Below, piece by piece: positions 25,298-33,463 of a DNA stretch of 64,000 nt. The notes under the pieces are model-generated. The model was not told the origin of the DNA, did not search any database, and worked only from the letters and a program-made list of their open reading frames with translations. This DNA is from Halobellus ruber (GTDB lineage Archaea; Halobacteriota; Halobacteria; Halobacteriales; Haloferacaceae), in contig NZ_JACKXD010000001.1 in NCBI RefSeq assembly GCF_014212355.1, positions 891,143-955,142 of the forward strand. The letters are read 5' to 3'. Position 1 is the first letter of the stretch, and each line of letters opens with the position of its first letter. Position numbers and translations under genes: made by a program.

Positions 25298-27445
25298 ATG
25301 CGACTCAGCGCGCAACGAGAGATTCGAATCCTCCACGTCGACGAGGAGCCTTCGATTACTGATCTGACGGCAACCTTTCTCGAACGCGAGGACGATCAGT
25401 TCAGCGTTGAGACGGCCACCAGTGCTGATGAGGGACTGCAGCACCTCGGTGACCGCCCACCTGACTGCATTGTCTCGGATTACAATATGCCCGGTATGGA
25501 TGGCCTGGAGTTCCTGCAGGCCGTTCGGGAGGACTACCCCGATCTTCCGTTCATACTGTTTACCGGGAAGGGAAGCGAGGAGGTCGCCAGCGACGCCATC
25601 TCCGCCGGCGTCACCGACTACCTCCAAAAGAAGAGCGGCACCGAACAGTACGAACTGCTCGCCAACCGGATCCGCAACGCCGTCGACGCACGACGCGAGT
25701 CCAAGCGTGCCGACAGACAGGAGCAACTGATGCGGTTGACGGAGTTCGCCGGCGATACCGGGGGATTCGAGATTGACGTTGATGCTGGGGATCTTCTACT
25801 GACTGACGGCACTCGCCGACTCGTCGGCTTACCCGAGGACGCTCACCTCTGTTTGGAAGAAGCGATCGAACTCTACCATCCGGACGATCAGGCGGATGTT
25901 CGACAGACCGTTACCCGAGCAGTCGAGACCGGCGAACAGACGCGTGGCACGTGGCGTCTCCAGACGCTGGACGACGACGAACGGCTCGTGGATGTGACTA
26001 TAACGCCAACAACCGATGGCAACGACGTCACCACGCTTCGGGGTGCTGTCCACGATATCACTGAACGGAAAGAACGCGAACAGGAACTGTCGCTGTTTTT
26101 CGAGGAATCACCGCTCGGGGCGATTCAGTGGGACGAGGAGTTCCGGTTCGAACGGATGAACGACCGTGCCGAAGAGATACTCGGCTACAGTGAGGCGGAG
26201 CTACACGGCGAGCCGTGGGAACGGATCGTGGCCGACGACGACCGCGAACGGGTCGGTGACGCCGTGGAGAGTCTGCTTGATGCCGACGGCGGGCGCCGAG
26301 TAATCAACGACAACGTCCGGAAGGACGGCGAGACGCTGATCTGCGAGTGGCACAACCGCGCAGTGACTGATGCCGACGGAACCGTCGAGTCGGTCTTCTC
26401 GAAGTTTCAGGACGTCACCGAGCGCGAGCGGCGCAAACGAGAACTACAGGAGTACGAGACGGTTATCGAAGCACTCAGTGACGCGGTGTACGTAGTTGAC
26501 GAAGACGGGCGGTTCAGGTACGTCAACGAGGAGTTCACGGAGTTAGTCGGCTACGACACGGAGACGATTATCGGAAACACGCCGTCGTTGATCAAAGACG
26601 GCAACTCCGTCGAACGGGCAGAGCACCACCTGGGTCGGTTGCTGTCGAGCGACGGGCCGGAGACGGTCACGTTCGAAGTAACGATACAGCCCCGTGCGGG
26701 TGACCCGATCGTCTGTGAGGATCATATGGGTGTCCTCCCGTACGATGGTGAGGAATTCGACGGGTCGGTCGGCGTGCTTCGGGACATCACCGAGCACAAG
26801 CAGTACGAACAGGAACTGGAGGCGCAGAACGAGCGCTTGGAGGAGTTCGCCAGTATCGTCAGCCACGACTTGCGGAACCCACTCGGCGTGGCCGAGGGCC
26901 ATCTTGAACTGGCAGGAGGCGGTGATGAGAACGGCCACCTCGCCAAGGCAGTTGATGCGATCGAGCGGAGTCAGGCCCTCATCGACGACCTGCTGACGCT
27001 GGCACGAGAGGGCGATCAGGTAGATGAGAGCGAACCTGTTGATCTCGCAGAGGTGGCGAAGCAAAGCTGGCAGACCACGGAGACAGCCCACGCGACACTC
27101 AACGTTGACGAGTCAGAGATCATTGAGGCCGACCGGGGTCAGCTCCGAGAACTATTCGAGAACCTCTATCGGAATGCCGTGGAACACGGGGATGACGACG
27201 TTACTGTCCGCATCAATGCGATGGAGGATGGCTTCTACGTGGCAGATACGGGCTCTGGAATCCCTGCGAGCGCCCGAGACGAGATTTTCGAAGCCGGATA
27301 TTCGACCGCAGACGATGGAACCGGGTTTGGCCTACGGATCGTCGAGCAGATTGCGAAGGCGCACGGCTGGGAGGTACGCGTGACCGAGAGCACGGAGGGC
27401 GGCGCTCGGTTTGACATCACCGGTGTAGAAAAGGTGAGTGACTGA
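25298..27445 (+). CDS. Receiver-PAS-histidine kinase sensor protein
   Basis: The 715-residue soluble protein starts with a receiver domain (RILHVDEEPS, phosphoacceptor Asp61 in SDYNMPGMDG, KGSEEVASDAISAGVTDYLQK). About three PAS domains follow (roughly 130-250, 265-385 and 390-505, each ending in an ITERKEREQ-type linker). Next comes a HisKA domain with His523 in SHDLRNP and a HATPase domain with NLYRNAVEHG and GTGFGLRIVEQI. No membrane segment is seen, so the signal is probably intracellular, such as redox, light or a ligand bound by a PAS domain. This REC-PAS-HK arrangement is common in haloarchaea and often has no adjacent partner regulator, as here. GC and codon bias are lower than in the flanking housekeeping genes. 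Confidence 0.92.
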   Translation: MRLSAQREIRILHVDEEPSITDLTATFLEREDDQFSVETATSADEGLQHLGDRPPDCIVSDYNMPGMDGLEFLQAVREDYPDLPFILFTGKGSEEVASDAISAGVTDYLQKKSGTEQYELLANRIRNAVDARRESKRADRQEQLMRLTEFAGDTGGFEIDVDAGDLLLTDGTRRLVGLPEDAHLCLEEAIELYHPDDQADVRQTVTRAVETGEQTRGTWRLQTLDDDERLVDVTITPTTDGNDVTTLRGAVHDITERKEREQELSLFFEESPLGAIQWDEEFRFERMNDRAEEILGYSEAELHGEPWERIVADDDRERVGDAVESLLDADGGRRVINDNVRKDGETLICEWHNRAVTDADGTVESVFSKFQDVTERERRKRELQEYETVIEALSDAVYVVDEDGRFRYVNEEFTELVGYDTETIIGNTPSLIKDGNSVERAEHHLGRLLSSDGPETVTFEVTIQPRAGDPIVCEDHMGVLPYDGEEFDGSVGVLRDITEHKQYEQELEAQNERLEEFASIVSHDLRNPLGVAEGHLELAGGGDENGHLAKAVDAIERSQALIDDLLTLAREGDQVDESEPVDLAEVAKQSWQTTETAHATLNVDESEIIEADRGQLRELFENLYRNAVEHGDDDVTVRINAMEDGFYVADTGSGIPASARDEIFEAGYSTADDGTGFGLRIVEQIAKAHGWEVRVTESTEGGARFDITGVEKVSD

Positions 27446-27836
27446 TGTGCGCCCCGTATGCAGCAACTGCCTCACCAACTACTCGGTCTCCGTCAGTAGC
27501 GCCGTGATCGATACGGGGCGTCTATACAGCACACCAGTGTGAACGAACTGGCGTACAACTGCGAGGCATAGAGAGATGTAACAGGCTCCATTGGGAGTTC
27601 AATTCTGGTTGTCATCCACACACGAAACGACTTTGTTTTTCCCGATGCTCCGGCAGAAATCAACGTATCAAGCAGGGCCGCACGAGCAGCGCGTGGCAGT
27701 CTGACCCCGGGTACCGGCGGTACACCGACTCATAGAACACGACGACTCCTTCAGCTATTCGCCACCACCTAACTTCGAAGATTCCGAACCGGTGAGTCCT
27801 GATATTGGGTGACCGGAATCCGAAGAACGCCGGGGC
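27446..27836. other. Gene-free interval before the operator array (391 bases)
   Basis: No coding frame of believable length or composition, tRNA or rRNA was seen between the kinase stop and the operator array. An imperfect inverted repeat (GATTCCG near 27780 and CGGAATC near 27820) is the only structure noticed. The interval may hold decayed sequence or an unrecognised RNA. Confidence 0.5.
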
Positions 27837-27904
27837 GTAAAACTTATTTGACTGTGTAAAAGACGTTTGACTGTAAAACGCGTTTTACGACAAACGCGTT
27901 TGAC
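27837..27904 (+). promoter_or_regulatory. Array of four 16-base palindromic operators
   Basis: Four sites share the consensus GTAAAACGCGTTTGAC: GTAAAACTTATTTGAC (27837-27852), GTAAAAGACGTTTGAC (27856-27871), GTAAAACGCGTTTTAC (27873-27888, a perfect palindrome) and GACAAACGCGTTTGAC (27889-27904). Their start points are 19, 17 and 16 bases apart, so a bound protein would be repeated on roughly similar helix faces. The last site ends 15 bases before the first ATG of the operon, and the TATA-like TTTTAC at 27883-27888 lies inside the third site. Binding would therefore occlude the promoter. The XRE protein encoded in the operon is the natural candidate for autoregulation. Confidence 0.8.
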
Positions 27905-27919
27905 ATAGTGATCACAAGG

Positions 27920-28321
27920 ATGAGCGAACGAGTTCCCCGCGGTTCGACAGCACAACTCGCCGGTGGTCTGCTATTCGGTTTTGCAGCCCTCTTCTTAGCG
28001 CTTCTCTCACAAAGCCGTCCCTTCATCGCGGTCAGCGGCTACGCCCTCCTGGTCGTCACAGTTGGAGCCGGTCTCTTCGTCACCGGAGAGGAGGCCGTTG
28101 ACCCGGCTCAAGGGGTCCACGCGTGGGCGGCCGGGGATACGACTCTCGCGCTGGTTGGCATCGCTTCAGGGATCGTGTTCCCGGGGCTCGTTCTTGCGGC
28201 GGGCGTGGGATACTTTACTTGGACGCCGCTGGCCGCCGGCGTCGCTTTCAGCGTGGCTGGTCTCTACACGGTCTACGGGGCCGTGGCGATAGGCCAGTGG
28301 CTCCGCACCCACCCGGTATGA
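27920..28321 (+). CDS. Small four-helix membrane protein
   Basis: The 133-residue product is almost entirely hydrophobic with four predicted membrane helices (about residues 12-30, 35-55, 75-97 and 103-125), separated by short loops such as GEEAVDPAQGVHAWAAGD. It resembles the next protein in layout, so the two may be diverged paralogs that work as a pair. The ATG at 27920 is preferred. A GTG at 27908 in the same frame would add four residues and lies just after the fourth operator. The stop overlaps the next start (ATGA). No characterised family is recognised. Confidence 0.75.
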   Translation: MSERVPRGSTAQLAGGLLFGFAALFLALLSQSRPFIAVSGYALLVVTVGAGLFVTGEEAVDPAQGVHAWAAGDTTLALVGIASGIVFPGLVLAAGVGYFTWTPLAAGVAFSVAGLYTVYGAVAIGQWLRTHPV

Positions 28322-28713
28322 CTCATTTACTGTTGAGTCCGACTGGCGTTCGTCGGCTGTTCGGTCTCGCTGTCGTTCTTGGGGGGCTCGCGCTTGCAGG
28401 ATTCACAGTCGTCGGTCGCCCCCTCGTCGGCGTGGGCGCGTACGGGCTTGCGATGATCGCTACCGCTGTCTCGCTGTTACGGACAGATTCCCCCGTTTTC
28501 GACGAGCGTGACGAGACGACATCGAAGGAGGCAGCCAGCCGGACGCTGACAGTCTTCGGCTTGGCGTCGGCAGTCGTGTTTCCGGCCCTGACTGTCGCAT
28601 GGGGGCTCGATCTATTCGAATGGCAGCCGTGGAGTTCCGCGATTGCGCTGTTCGTTGCAGTGCTGTTCCTGACCTACGGCGCGTTCGTGGTTGTTATCGG
28701 TCAACGGAGGTGA
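28318..28713 (+). CDS. DUF2178-like small membrane protein
   Basis: The 131-residue protein has four predicted membrane helices. Between the second and third is the charged loop PVFDERDETTSKEAASRT, matching the DERxE...EKA pattern of DUF2178 proteins, which in bacteria and archaea are typically encoded beside a very small XRE regulator. Function of that family is unknown. Start and stop codons overlap the neighbours on both sides (ATGA upstream; its TGA lies just before the regulator start), so this is a tightly coupled operon. DUF2178 assignment is from remembered family features, not a search. Confidence 0.75.
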   Translation: MTHLLLSPTGVRRLFGLAVVLGGLALAGFTVVGRPLVGVGAYGLAMIATAVSLLRTDSPVFDERDETTSKEAASRTLTVFGLASAVVFPALTVAWGLDLFEWQPWSSAIALFVAVLFLTYGAFVVVIGQRR

Positions 28714-28718
28714 GTACG

Positions 28719-28943
28719 GTGGAAAACTCACTTGAGAAGTTGCGGAAGCAACACAGCCTCACTCAGCGGGCCCTCGCAGACCAGGTGGAGGTGACCCGCC
28801 AGACCATAAACGCTATCGAACGGAATCGCTACGATCCATCGGCGGAGCTGATATTCAAACTCGCACACTTTTTCGAGTGTTCGGTCGAAGACGTCTTTCA
28901 TCCAGATATGGGATTAGAGACGACCATCAGCGAAGTAGAGTAG
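28719..28943 (+). CDS. Small XRE-family helix-turn-helix regulator
   Basis: This 74-residue protein is essentially one HTH domain (LRKQHSLTQRALADQVEVTR, then QTINAIERNRYDPSAELIFK and the ending ECSVEDVFHPD). It closely resembles the short bacterial regulators that accompany small membrane proteins. It probably binds the palindromic array upstream of the operon as a dimer. The GTG at 28719 is chosen because GGAGG (28706-28710) sits eight bases before it. A GTG at 28710 in the same frame is the alternative. Size gives no room for an effector domain, so signal input may come from a protein partner in the membrane. Confidence 0.9.
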   Translation: MENSLEKLRKQHSLTQRALADQVEVTRQTINAIERNRYDPSAELIFKLAHFFECSVEDVFHPDMGLETTISEVE

Positions 28944-28969
28944 ATTGTGTGACGGTTGAACAGGGCAAT

Positions 28970-29314
28970 ATGGTTGCTGGAATCAGCACGAACACCGCGG
29001 TCGTGACAGCAGTAACGGTACTGACAGGAGTCTTCATCGGTTGGCTTGGCTACCGGATCCGATACCGTGGCGACGTTCATCTGATTGCCGGATATCGGGG
29101 CGGTGCACCCACCGACGCGGAGGCGCTCTCACGAGTAGTCGGCAGAGTAGTACTTGTCGTCGCCGCCGTTACTGTACTCGCTGGTCTGATATACCCGATG
29201 TTGATCATCAGTCCGAGTGCTGAGGTAACTTACTGGTCCGGATACACTGCGATCGTTCTCGTTCTCAGCGGGTACGCCGTTTTGACCAGCCGGCAGTATG
29301 CCGATGAGCTCTAA
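28970..29314 (+). CDS. DUF3784-like small membrane protein
   Basis: The 114-residue protein has three predicted membrane helices and, between the first and second, the motif HLIAGYRGGAPTDAEALSR. That matches the LIAGYN-type loop of DUF3784 proteins, found in bacteria next to small regulators or transporters. Its function is unknown. The gene starts 26 bases after the regulator stop and probably belongs to the same operon. The ATG at 28970 is preferred; a GTG about 21 bases upstream is possible. Assignment to DUF3784 is by pattern recognition. Confidence 0.75.
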   Translation: MVAGISTNTAVVTAVTVLTGVFIGWLGYRIRYRGDVHLIAGYRGGAPTDAEALSRVVGRVVLVVAAVTVLAGLIYPMLIISPSAEVTYWSGYTAIVLVLSGYAVLTSRQYADEL

Positions 29315-29514
29315 TCGGTGATATTGATCCGATAGTTGATCCTTCTCCGCCTGTGACCGACTCGCGCGCTCTATCTTGCACAGCCACACCTCCCAACTCC
29401 AAAATAGATATCGGTGTTTCGCCGTCTTCGGTAAGAGCCCTTCCGCAAACCCGGACCCCGACCCCGGGGGGAGCACGGTCAGTACCCTCGTCTGACAGCT
29501 CGGCGACAAAATTG

Positions 29515-29520
29515 TTAATA
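29515..29520 (+). promoter_or_regulatory. TATA box of the thiolase gene
   Basis: TTAATA lies 25-30 bases before the ATG at 29545 and follows CAAAATTG, giving the spacing of a leaderless haloarchaeal transcript. Confidence 0.5.
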
Positions 29521-29544
29521 CCGGCAGTCCTCTCCCCCAAGAGG

Positions 29545-30711
29545 ATGTCCACAGCCCATCTCGTTGCGGTCGGCTCCTCCCCGCTGGGGAAGACGGACCT
29601 GCCCGGCCGCGATCTGTTCTCGACCGCCTTGGCCGAGGCGTTCGAGGACCTGCCCGACCCGGCCGACGTCGTCGACGGACTGTACGTCGGCGCCCAGTCC
29701 GAACGCTACGAAAACCAGATCATGCAGGGGACGCTGCTGGCCGAGTGGGCCGGATTGCGGAACGTCCCCGCGGAGCGCGTCGAGGCGTGTGCGGCCGCCG
29801 GTGCGCTCGCACTCAAGAACGCCGTCCGGGACGTTCGGGCGGGCGTCCACGACGCCGTACTCGCGTGTGGCGTCGAGAAGATGACCGCTGGCGGGACCGA
29901 AGGGGCCACGAACGCGCTGGGCGCCGCCTTCGAGCGGGCCTTAGAGCAGCGCTCCGGGATCACCGCGCCCGCTACCTACGCCCTGCTCGCGCGGCGCTAC
30001 CTTCACGAGACCGAGGCGACGGAACGGGATCTGGGTCGGATCGCGGTGAAGAACCACCGGAACGCGGCGGCCAACCCCCGGGCGATGTTCCAGCAGGCGG
30101 TCGACATCGAGACCGTGATGGACGCCCCGGAGGTCGCTCCGCCGCTGAAGCTGTACGACTGCGCGCCGGTGACCGACGGGGCTGCCGCCGTCGTCGTTGC
30201 GAACGACGAGGTGGCGGCCGACTTACAGCGCCGTTCCGACGCGGTCCGGGTTGCGGGGGTCGGGTCTGCGGCCAACAACCTCGCCGTCGCGGAACGCGAC
30301 CTGACCTTCGTCGAGGGGGCCAACGTGGCCGCCTCGACCGCCTACGACGACGCCGGCGTGGACGCGGCCGACATCGACGTCGCCGAGGTCCACGACGCCT
30401 TCACCGTCTGTGAGGCACTCTTAGCCGAGGCCGCCGAGTTCGCCCCCAAGGGCTGTGGAATCGAGACCGTCGCGGAGCCCGCCGAGCGGTCGGCCGGCTG
30501 GACTGACGTCCGGATCAACACCAGCGGCGGGTTGAAGGCCCGCGGGCACCCGATCGGAGCGACCGGGCTGCTGCAGGCGGTCGAGGCCTACGAACAGCTC
30601 ACCGGACGCGCCGGCGACCGACAGGTGGCCGCCCCCGAGACCGCACTGCTCATCAACGAGGGTGGCGTCGCCGACGCCCACACCGTGGCTCACGTCCTGA
30701 CCGCACAATGA
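29545..30711 (+). CDS. Thiolase (acetyl-CoA acetyltransferase-like)
   Basis: The 388-residue enzyme belongs to the thiolase superfamily, probably the SCP2-like archaeal branch that condenses or cleaves acetoacetyl-CoA-type substrates. The nucleophilic cysteine is C82 (EACAAAGAL). The catalytic His283 lies in EVHDAFTVCE and His335 in GHPIGATG. The start ATG at 29545 is supported by a TATA box. The gene overlaps the DUF35 gene by four bases. In archaea this pair feeds acetoacetyl-CoA to HMG-CoA synthase for isoprenoid synthesis or acts in acyl-CoA metabolism. HMG-CoA synthase itself is not in the window. Confidence 0.92.
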   Translation: MSTAHLVAVGSSPLGKTDLPGRDLFSTALAEAFEDLPDPADVVDGLYVGAQSERYENQIMQGTLLAEWAGLRNVPAERVEACAAAGALALKNAVRDVRAGVHDAVLACGVEKMTAGGTEGATNALGAAFERALEQRSGITAPATYALLARRYLHETEATERDLGRIAVKNHRNAAANPRAMFQQAVDIETVMDAPEVAPPLKLYDCAPVTDGAAAVVVANDEVAADLQRRSDAVRVAGVGSAANNLAVAERDLTFVEGANVAASTAYDDAGVDAADIDVAEVHDAFTVCEALLAEAAEFAPKGCGIETVAEPAERSAGWTDVRINTSGGLKARGHPIGATGLLQAVEAYEQLTGRAGDRQVAAPETALLINEGGVADAHTVAHVLTAQ

Positions 30712-31202
30712 CCGACGAGCGTAGTTCACCGACGAGGGATCCGGACGAGTCACCGACGGGGCCGCTCGCCCCGGACGACATCACCGCCGACTCGCCGTTC
30801 ACCCTCCCCGGCTTCTTCGACGCGCTGGCCGAGGGCCGGCTGGTGGCCGCCCGGTGTACGGAGTGTGGAACACACCTGCTGCCGCCCCGGCCGGCGTGTT
30901 ACGGCTGTGGGAGCCGCGCGGTCACGCTCGCAGATCAGCCCCGGACTGGCGAGGTGGTCTCGTACACCTCGGTCACCAAGCCCCCCTCGGCGTTCGAGGA
31001 GCTGGCGCCGATCACCGTCGCTGTGGTCGAACTCGACTCCTCGGCGCGGCTGACTGGTCGCGTGGACGCGCCGCTAGAGGACCTCGCCATCGGCGACCGC
31101 GTCGAACTACAGGTCCGGGATCCCCGGGCGGCCGGGATCGATCCGGACTTCGACCTGTCCTACGAGTCGGAGTGGCCCGTCCACGTCTTCGAGTTGATCT
31201 GA
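30708..31202 (+). CDS. DUF35 / OB-fold zinc-ribbon partner of thiolase
   Basis: The 164-residue protein has an N-terminal rubredoxin-like zinc ribbon (C50-x2-C53 and C64-x2-C67 in ARCTECG and PACYGCG) and an OB-fold domain from about residue 75 that binds CoA substrates. In archaea the DUF35 protein bridges acetoacetyl-CoA thiolase and HMG-CoA synthase and channels the intermediate. The overlap with the thiolase gene (ATGA) fits that obligate partnership. A disordered acidic tail of about 25 residues precedes the domain, as often in halophiles. Confidence 0.92.
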   Translation: MTDERSSPTRDPDESPTGPLAPDDITADSPFTLPGFFDALAEGRLVAARCTECGTHLLPPRPACYGCGSRAVTLADQPRTGEVVSYTSVTKPPSAFEELAPITVAVVELDSSARLTGRVDAPLEDLAIGDRVELQVRDPRAAGIDPDFDLSYESEWPVHVFELI

Positions 31203-31393
31203 CGCCCGTCGGCGGCTGGCAGTGCAAACTCACAGACCTCGAGTTATCACCCCCGAAACGCGTCTCCGTAGCCGACCCCTGTCCCCATCCGCTCGTATCG
31301 CCACCGTCAGCGTCGAACCGGGGGTTTCGCGGATACCGGCACGCCGGCGGGGACGCCGTCATCGTCTTGTGCGGGACCGACGAAGCGAGGGTG

Positions 31394-32386
31394 ATGAAGG
31401 CCTCCGTCCTCGAAACGATCGGATCGCCGCTGGTCCGGGTGGCGTCGCCGCCCGGGGCGACGGTCGCCGCCAAGATCGAATCCAAGAACCCCGGGGGGTC
31501 GGCGAAGGACCGTCCCGCCCTGGCGATGGTCGAGGCCGCCGAACGGGACGGCGCCATCGAACCCGGCGACGCCCTCGTGGAGCCGACGAGCGGGAACACC
31601 GGAATCGGCCTCGCGGTCGTCGCCGCCGCCAAGGGCTACGACCTCACGGTGGTGATGCCGGAGTCCCAGTCGCCGGAGCGCCGGGAGGTGATGCGGGCGT
31701 ACGGCGCCGACATCGAACTCGTTTCCGGCGACATCTCCGACGCGAAAGAGCGCGCCGACGAGATCGAACGTGAGGCGGGCGCCGTCCAGCTCCGGCAGTT
31801 CGAGAACCCCGAGAACCCGCGGGCGCACTACCTCACGACCGGGCCGGAGATCCTCGATCAGATCGGCGATCGCACCGTCGACGCCCTCGTGGCGGGCGTC
31901 GGCACCGGCGGCACGATCACGGGGATCGGGCGGCGGCTCCGCGAGGAGTTCCCCCGAATGGAGATCGTCGCGGTCGAGCCCGCGGAGAGCCCGGTCCTGT
32001 CGGGCGGCGAGCCCGGCGCCCACGACTTCCAGGGGATGGGACCCGGCTTCGTGAGCCCGAACCTCGATACGGACCTGCTGGACGACGTCGAGACCGTCAC
32101 AATCGAGGCGGCGGAGGCGGAGTGCCGCCGACTCGCCCGCGAGGAGGGGCTTCTGGTCGGACAGTCCTCCGGCGCGTCGAACCTGGCGGCCAGGCGGGTG
32201 GCCGAGCGGCTGGCCGCCCCGGAGGCCGTCGACGGCGGCCCGGACACGAACGGATACGTTCTCCCCGACGAGCCCGGTGGGACGGTCGGCACGGATCCCG
32301 AAGCCGCCGACGAGGACCGCCCGCTCGTGATCACGGTCTACTGGGACGGCGGCGAGCGGTATATGTCGACCGGGCTGTTCGACTGA
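31394..32386 (+). CDS. Cysteine synthase family PLP enzyme
   Basis: This pyridoxal-phosphate beta-family enzyme most likely makes cysteine from O-acetylserine or O-phosphoserine and sulfide. The PLP lysine is K38 in NPGGSAKDRPA. SGNTGIGLA and GTGGTITGIG are the phosphate-binding loops, and GLLVGQSSGA is the serine-containing C-terminal loop. Residues beyond about 285 form an acidic insert before the conserved end PLVITVYWDGGERYMSTGLFD. The ATG at 31394 (MKASVLETIGSPLVRV) gives the family length. The larger frame upstream overlaps the DUF35 gene and is rejected. CysK, CysM and cystathionine-beta-synthase-like roles cannot be separated here. Confidence 0.92.
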   Translation: MKASVLETIGSPLVRVASPPGATVAAKIESKNPGGSAKDRPALAMVEAAERDGAIEPGDALVEPTSGNTGIGLAVVAAAKGYDLTVVMPESQSPERREVMRAYGADIELVSGDISDAKERADEIEREAGAVQLRQFENPENPRAHYLTTGPEILDQIGDRTVDALVAGVGTGGTITGIGRRLREEFPRMEIVAVEPAESPVLSGGEPGAHDFQGMGPGFVSPNLDTDLLDDVETVTIEAAEAECRRLAREEGLLVGQSSGASNLAARRVAERLAAPEAVDGGPDTNGYVLPDEPGGTVGTDPEAADEDRPLVITVYWDGGERYMSTGLFD

Positions 32387-32395
32387 CCGTGGGGC

Positions 32396-32941
32396 TCACG
32401 GCTCCCCTTCGGTGACGGACGCGACCGCATCGACCGCCGCAGCCCGGAGTCCCTCCGCGTCCGCGCCGGCGATGAGGTGGGCCGGGCAGTCGCAGTCGGA
32501 GGCGCCGAACCCCGAACCCGGCGTGGGGGCGTCCCCGGAGTCCGCCCCGACTGTCGATCGAAGTTGGCGGGACAGGTGACATTCGACGTCGGCCTCCGGC
32601 GCGGCGACGACCGAGTCCAGCGAGCTTTCGGGGTGGCTCCCGAGGTAATCGATATGCCAGTGTCGGACCGCGTGCGAACCCGCCGCGACCCGGCGGTGGC
32701 GGTCGACGCGGCCCAGCCCGCCGGAGCCGAACGCGCTGCCGACGTAAGCGTATGCGCCCGCCGGGAACTCGACGCCCCCGAGGGCTCCGACGTCGATCCG
32801 GGCCGGGGTATCGACGCGGAACACGAGGACGTACGTGCCCGGCGGCGCGTCGCCGGCACCGACTCCGAGAGGGTCGCTCCCGTCGGCGATGTCGTCAGGA
32901 TCGAGTACGACGGCAGCCTCGCCCGCGCTCTCCGTCGGCAT
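32396..32941 (-). CDS. DUF123 / GIY-YIG-like protein
   Basis: The 181-residue protein belongs to the archaeal DUF123 family, a branch of the GIY-YIG nuclease superfamily sometimes fused to endonuclease III. Typical signs are GTYVLVFRVD, the core YAYVGSAFGSGGLGRVDRHR, HWHIDYLGSHPESSL, and a cysteine-rich end with SDCDCPAHL. A DNA repair or recombination nuclease role is suggested but not proven. It follows the DCC gene in the same direction with three bases between, convergent with the PLP enzyme, and near a helicase gene. Confidence 0.9.
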   Translation of the reverse strand: MPTESAGEAAVVLDPDDIADGSDPLGVGAGDAPPGTYVLVFRVDTPARIDVGALGGVEFPAGAYAYVGSAFGSGGLGRVDRHRRVAAGSHAVRHWHIDYLGSHPESSLDSVVAAPEADVECHLSRQLRSTVGADSGDAPTPGSGFGASDCDCPAHLIAGADAEGLRAAAVDAVASVTEGEP

Positions 32942-32944
32942 CGG

Positions 32945-33373
32945 TCAGGCGATCGATTCGGGTTGTTCGGACGCGGCGGCGACGAGCCGCTCGAACCGAC
33001 CCGCGGCGTCGTCGTCGAGCGGGTAGATCTCGTGGTAGTCGTCGGGGTCACGGCCGCGGCCGCTGGCGACGCCGACGACCTTCGCGATCCGGTCGTAGTT
33101 GTCGCGAACCAGCGACCCGACGATTCCCGGCGTGCCCGCACGGTCGGCCAGTTCCTCGGCGGCCGATCGGCCGGCGTAGACGCGGCCCCGACGGTGATCG
33201 ACCAGGAACATCGCGAACGGTGTCCCGCCGAACTGCGCGTCCAGGAACGCCTGGGCCGCCCCGTCGTACCACGAGATCGCGCCAATCCGATCGAGGGCCT
33301 CGAGGGTCCGCGCCGCCACCGAGCAGTACGGACACTCGCCGTCGTAGATCAGCACCGCGTCGTAGCCGTCCAT
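32945..33373 (-). CDS. DCC-family thiol-disulfide oxidoreductase-like protein (DUF393)
   Basis: The 142-residue protein begins with the family hallmark VLIYDGECPYCSVAARTL, containing C14 and C17 of the redox motif. It continues with the WYDGAAQAF and GGTPFAMFLVD strands of a thioredoxin-like fold. Such DCC proteins are thought to act on thiols or as electron carriers, but substrates are unknown. The ATG at 33371-33373 is used, and the huge open frame upstream on this strand is a shadow of the helicase gene. The two genes DCC and DUF123 are divergent from that helicase. Confidence 0.9.
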   Translation of the reverse strand: MDGYDAVLIYDGECPYCSVAARTLEALDRIGAISWYDGAAQAFLDAQFGGTPFAMFLVDHRRGRVYAGRSAAEELADRAGTPGIVGSLVRDNYDRIAKVVGVASGRGRDPDDYHEIYPLDDDAAGRFERLVAAASEQPESIA

Positions 33374-33463
33374 ACACGAAGCGAGGCGCTCGACGGGCAA
33401 AACCGTGCTGGCGGCCGCGGGACCGTAACCGTCAGGTCGGTACCGTCCCGAGAGAAGACAACA

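Noticed and set aside
27780..27826. GATTCCG/CGGAATC inverted repeat as an RNA stem
   Set aside because: Short arms with a long spacer and no further pairing. Not enough for a separate feature.
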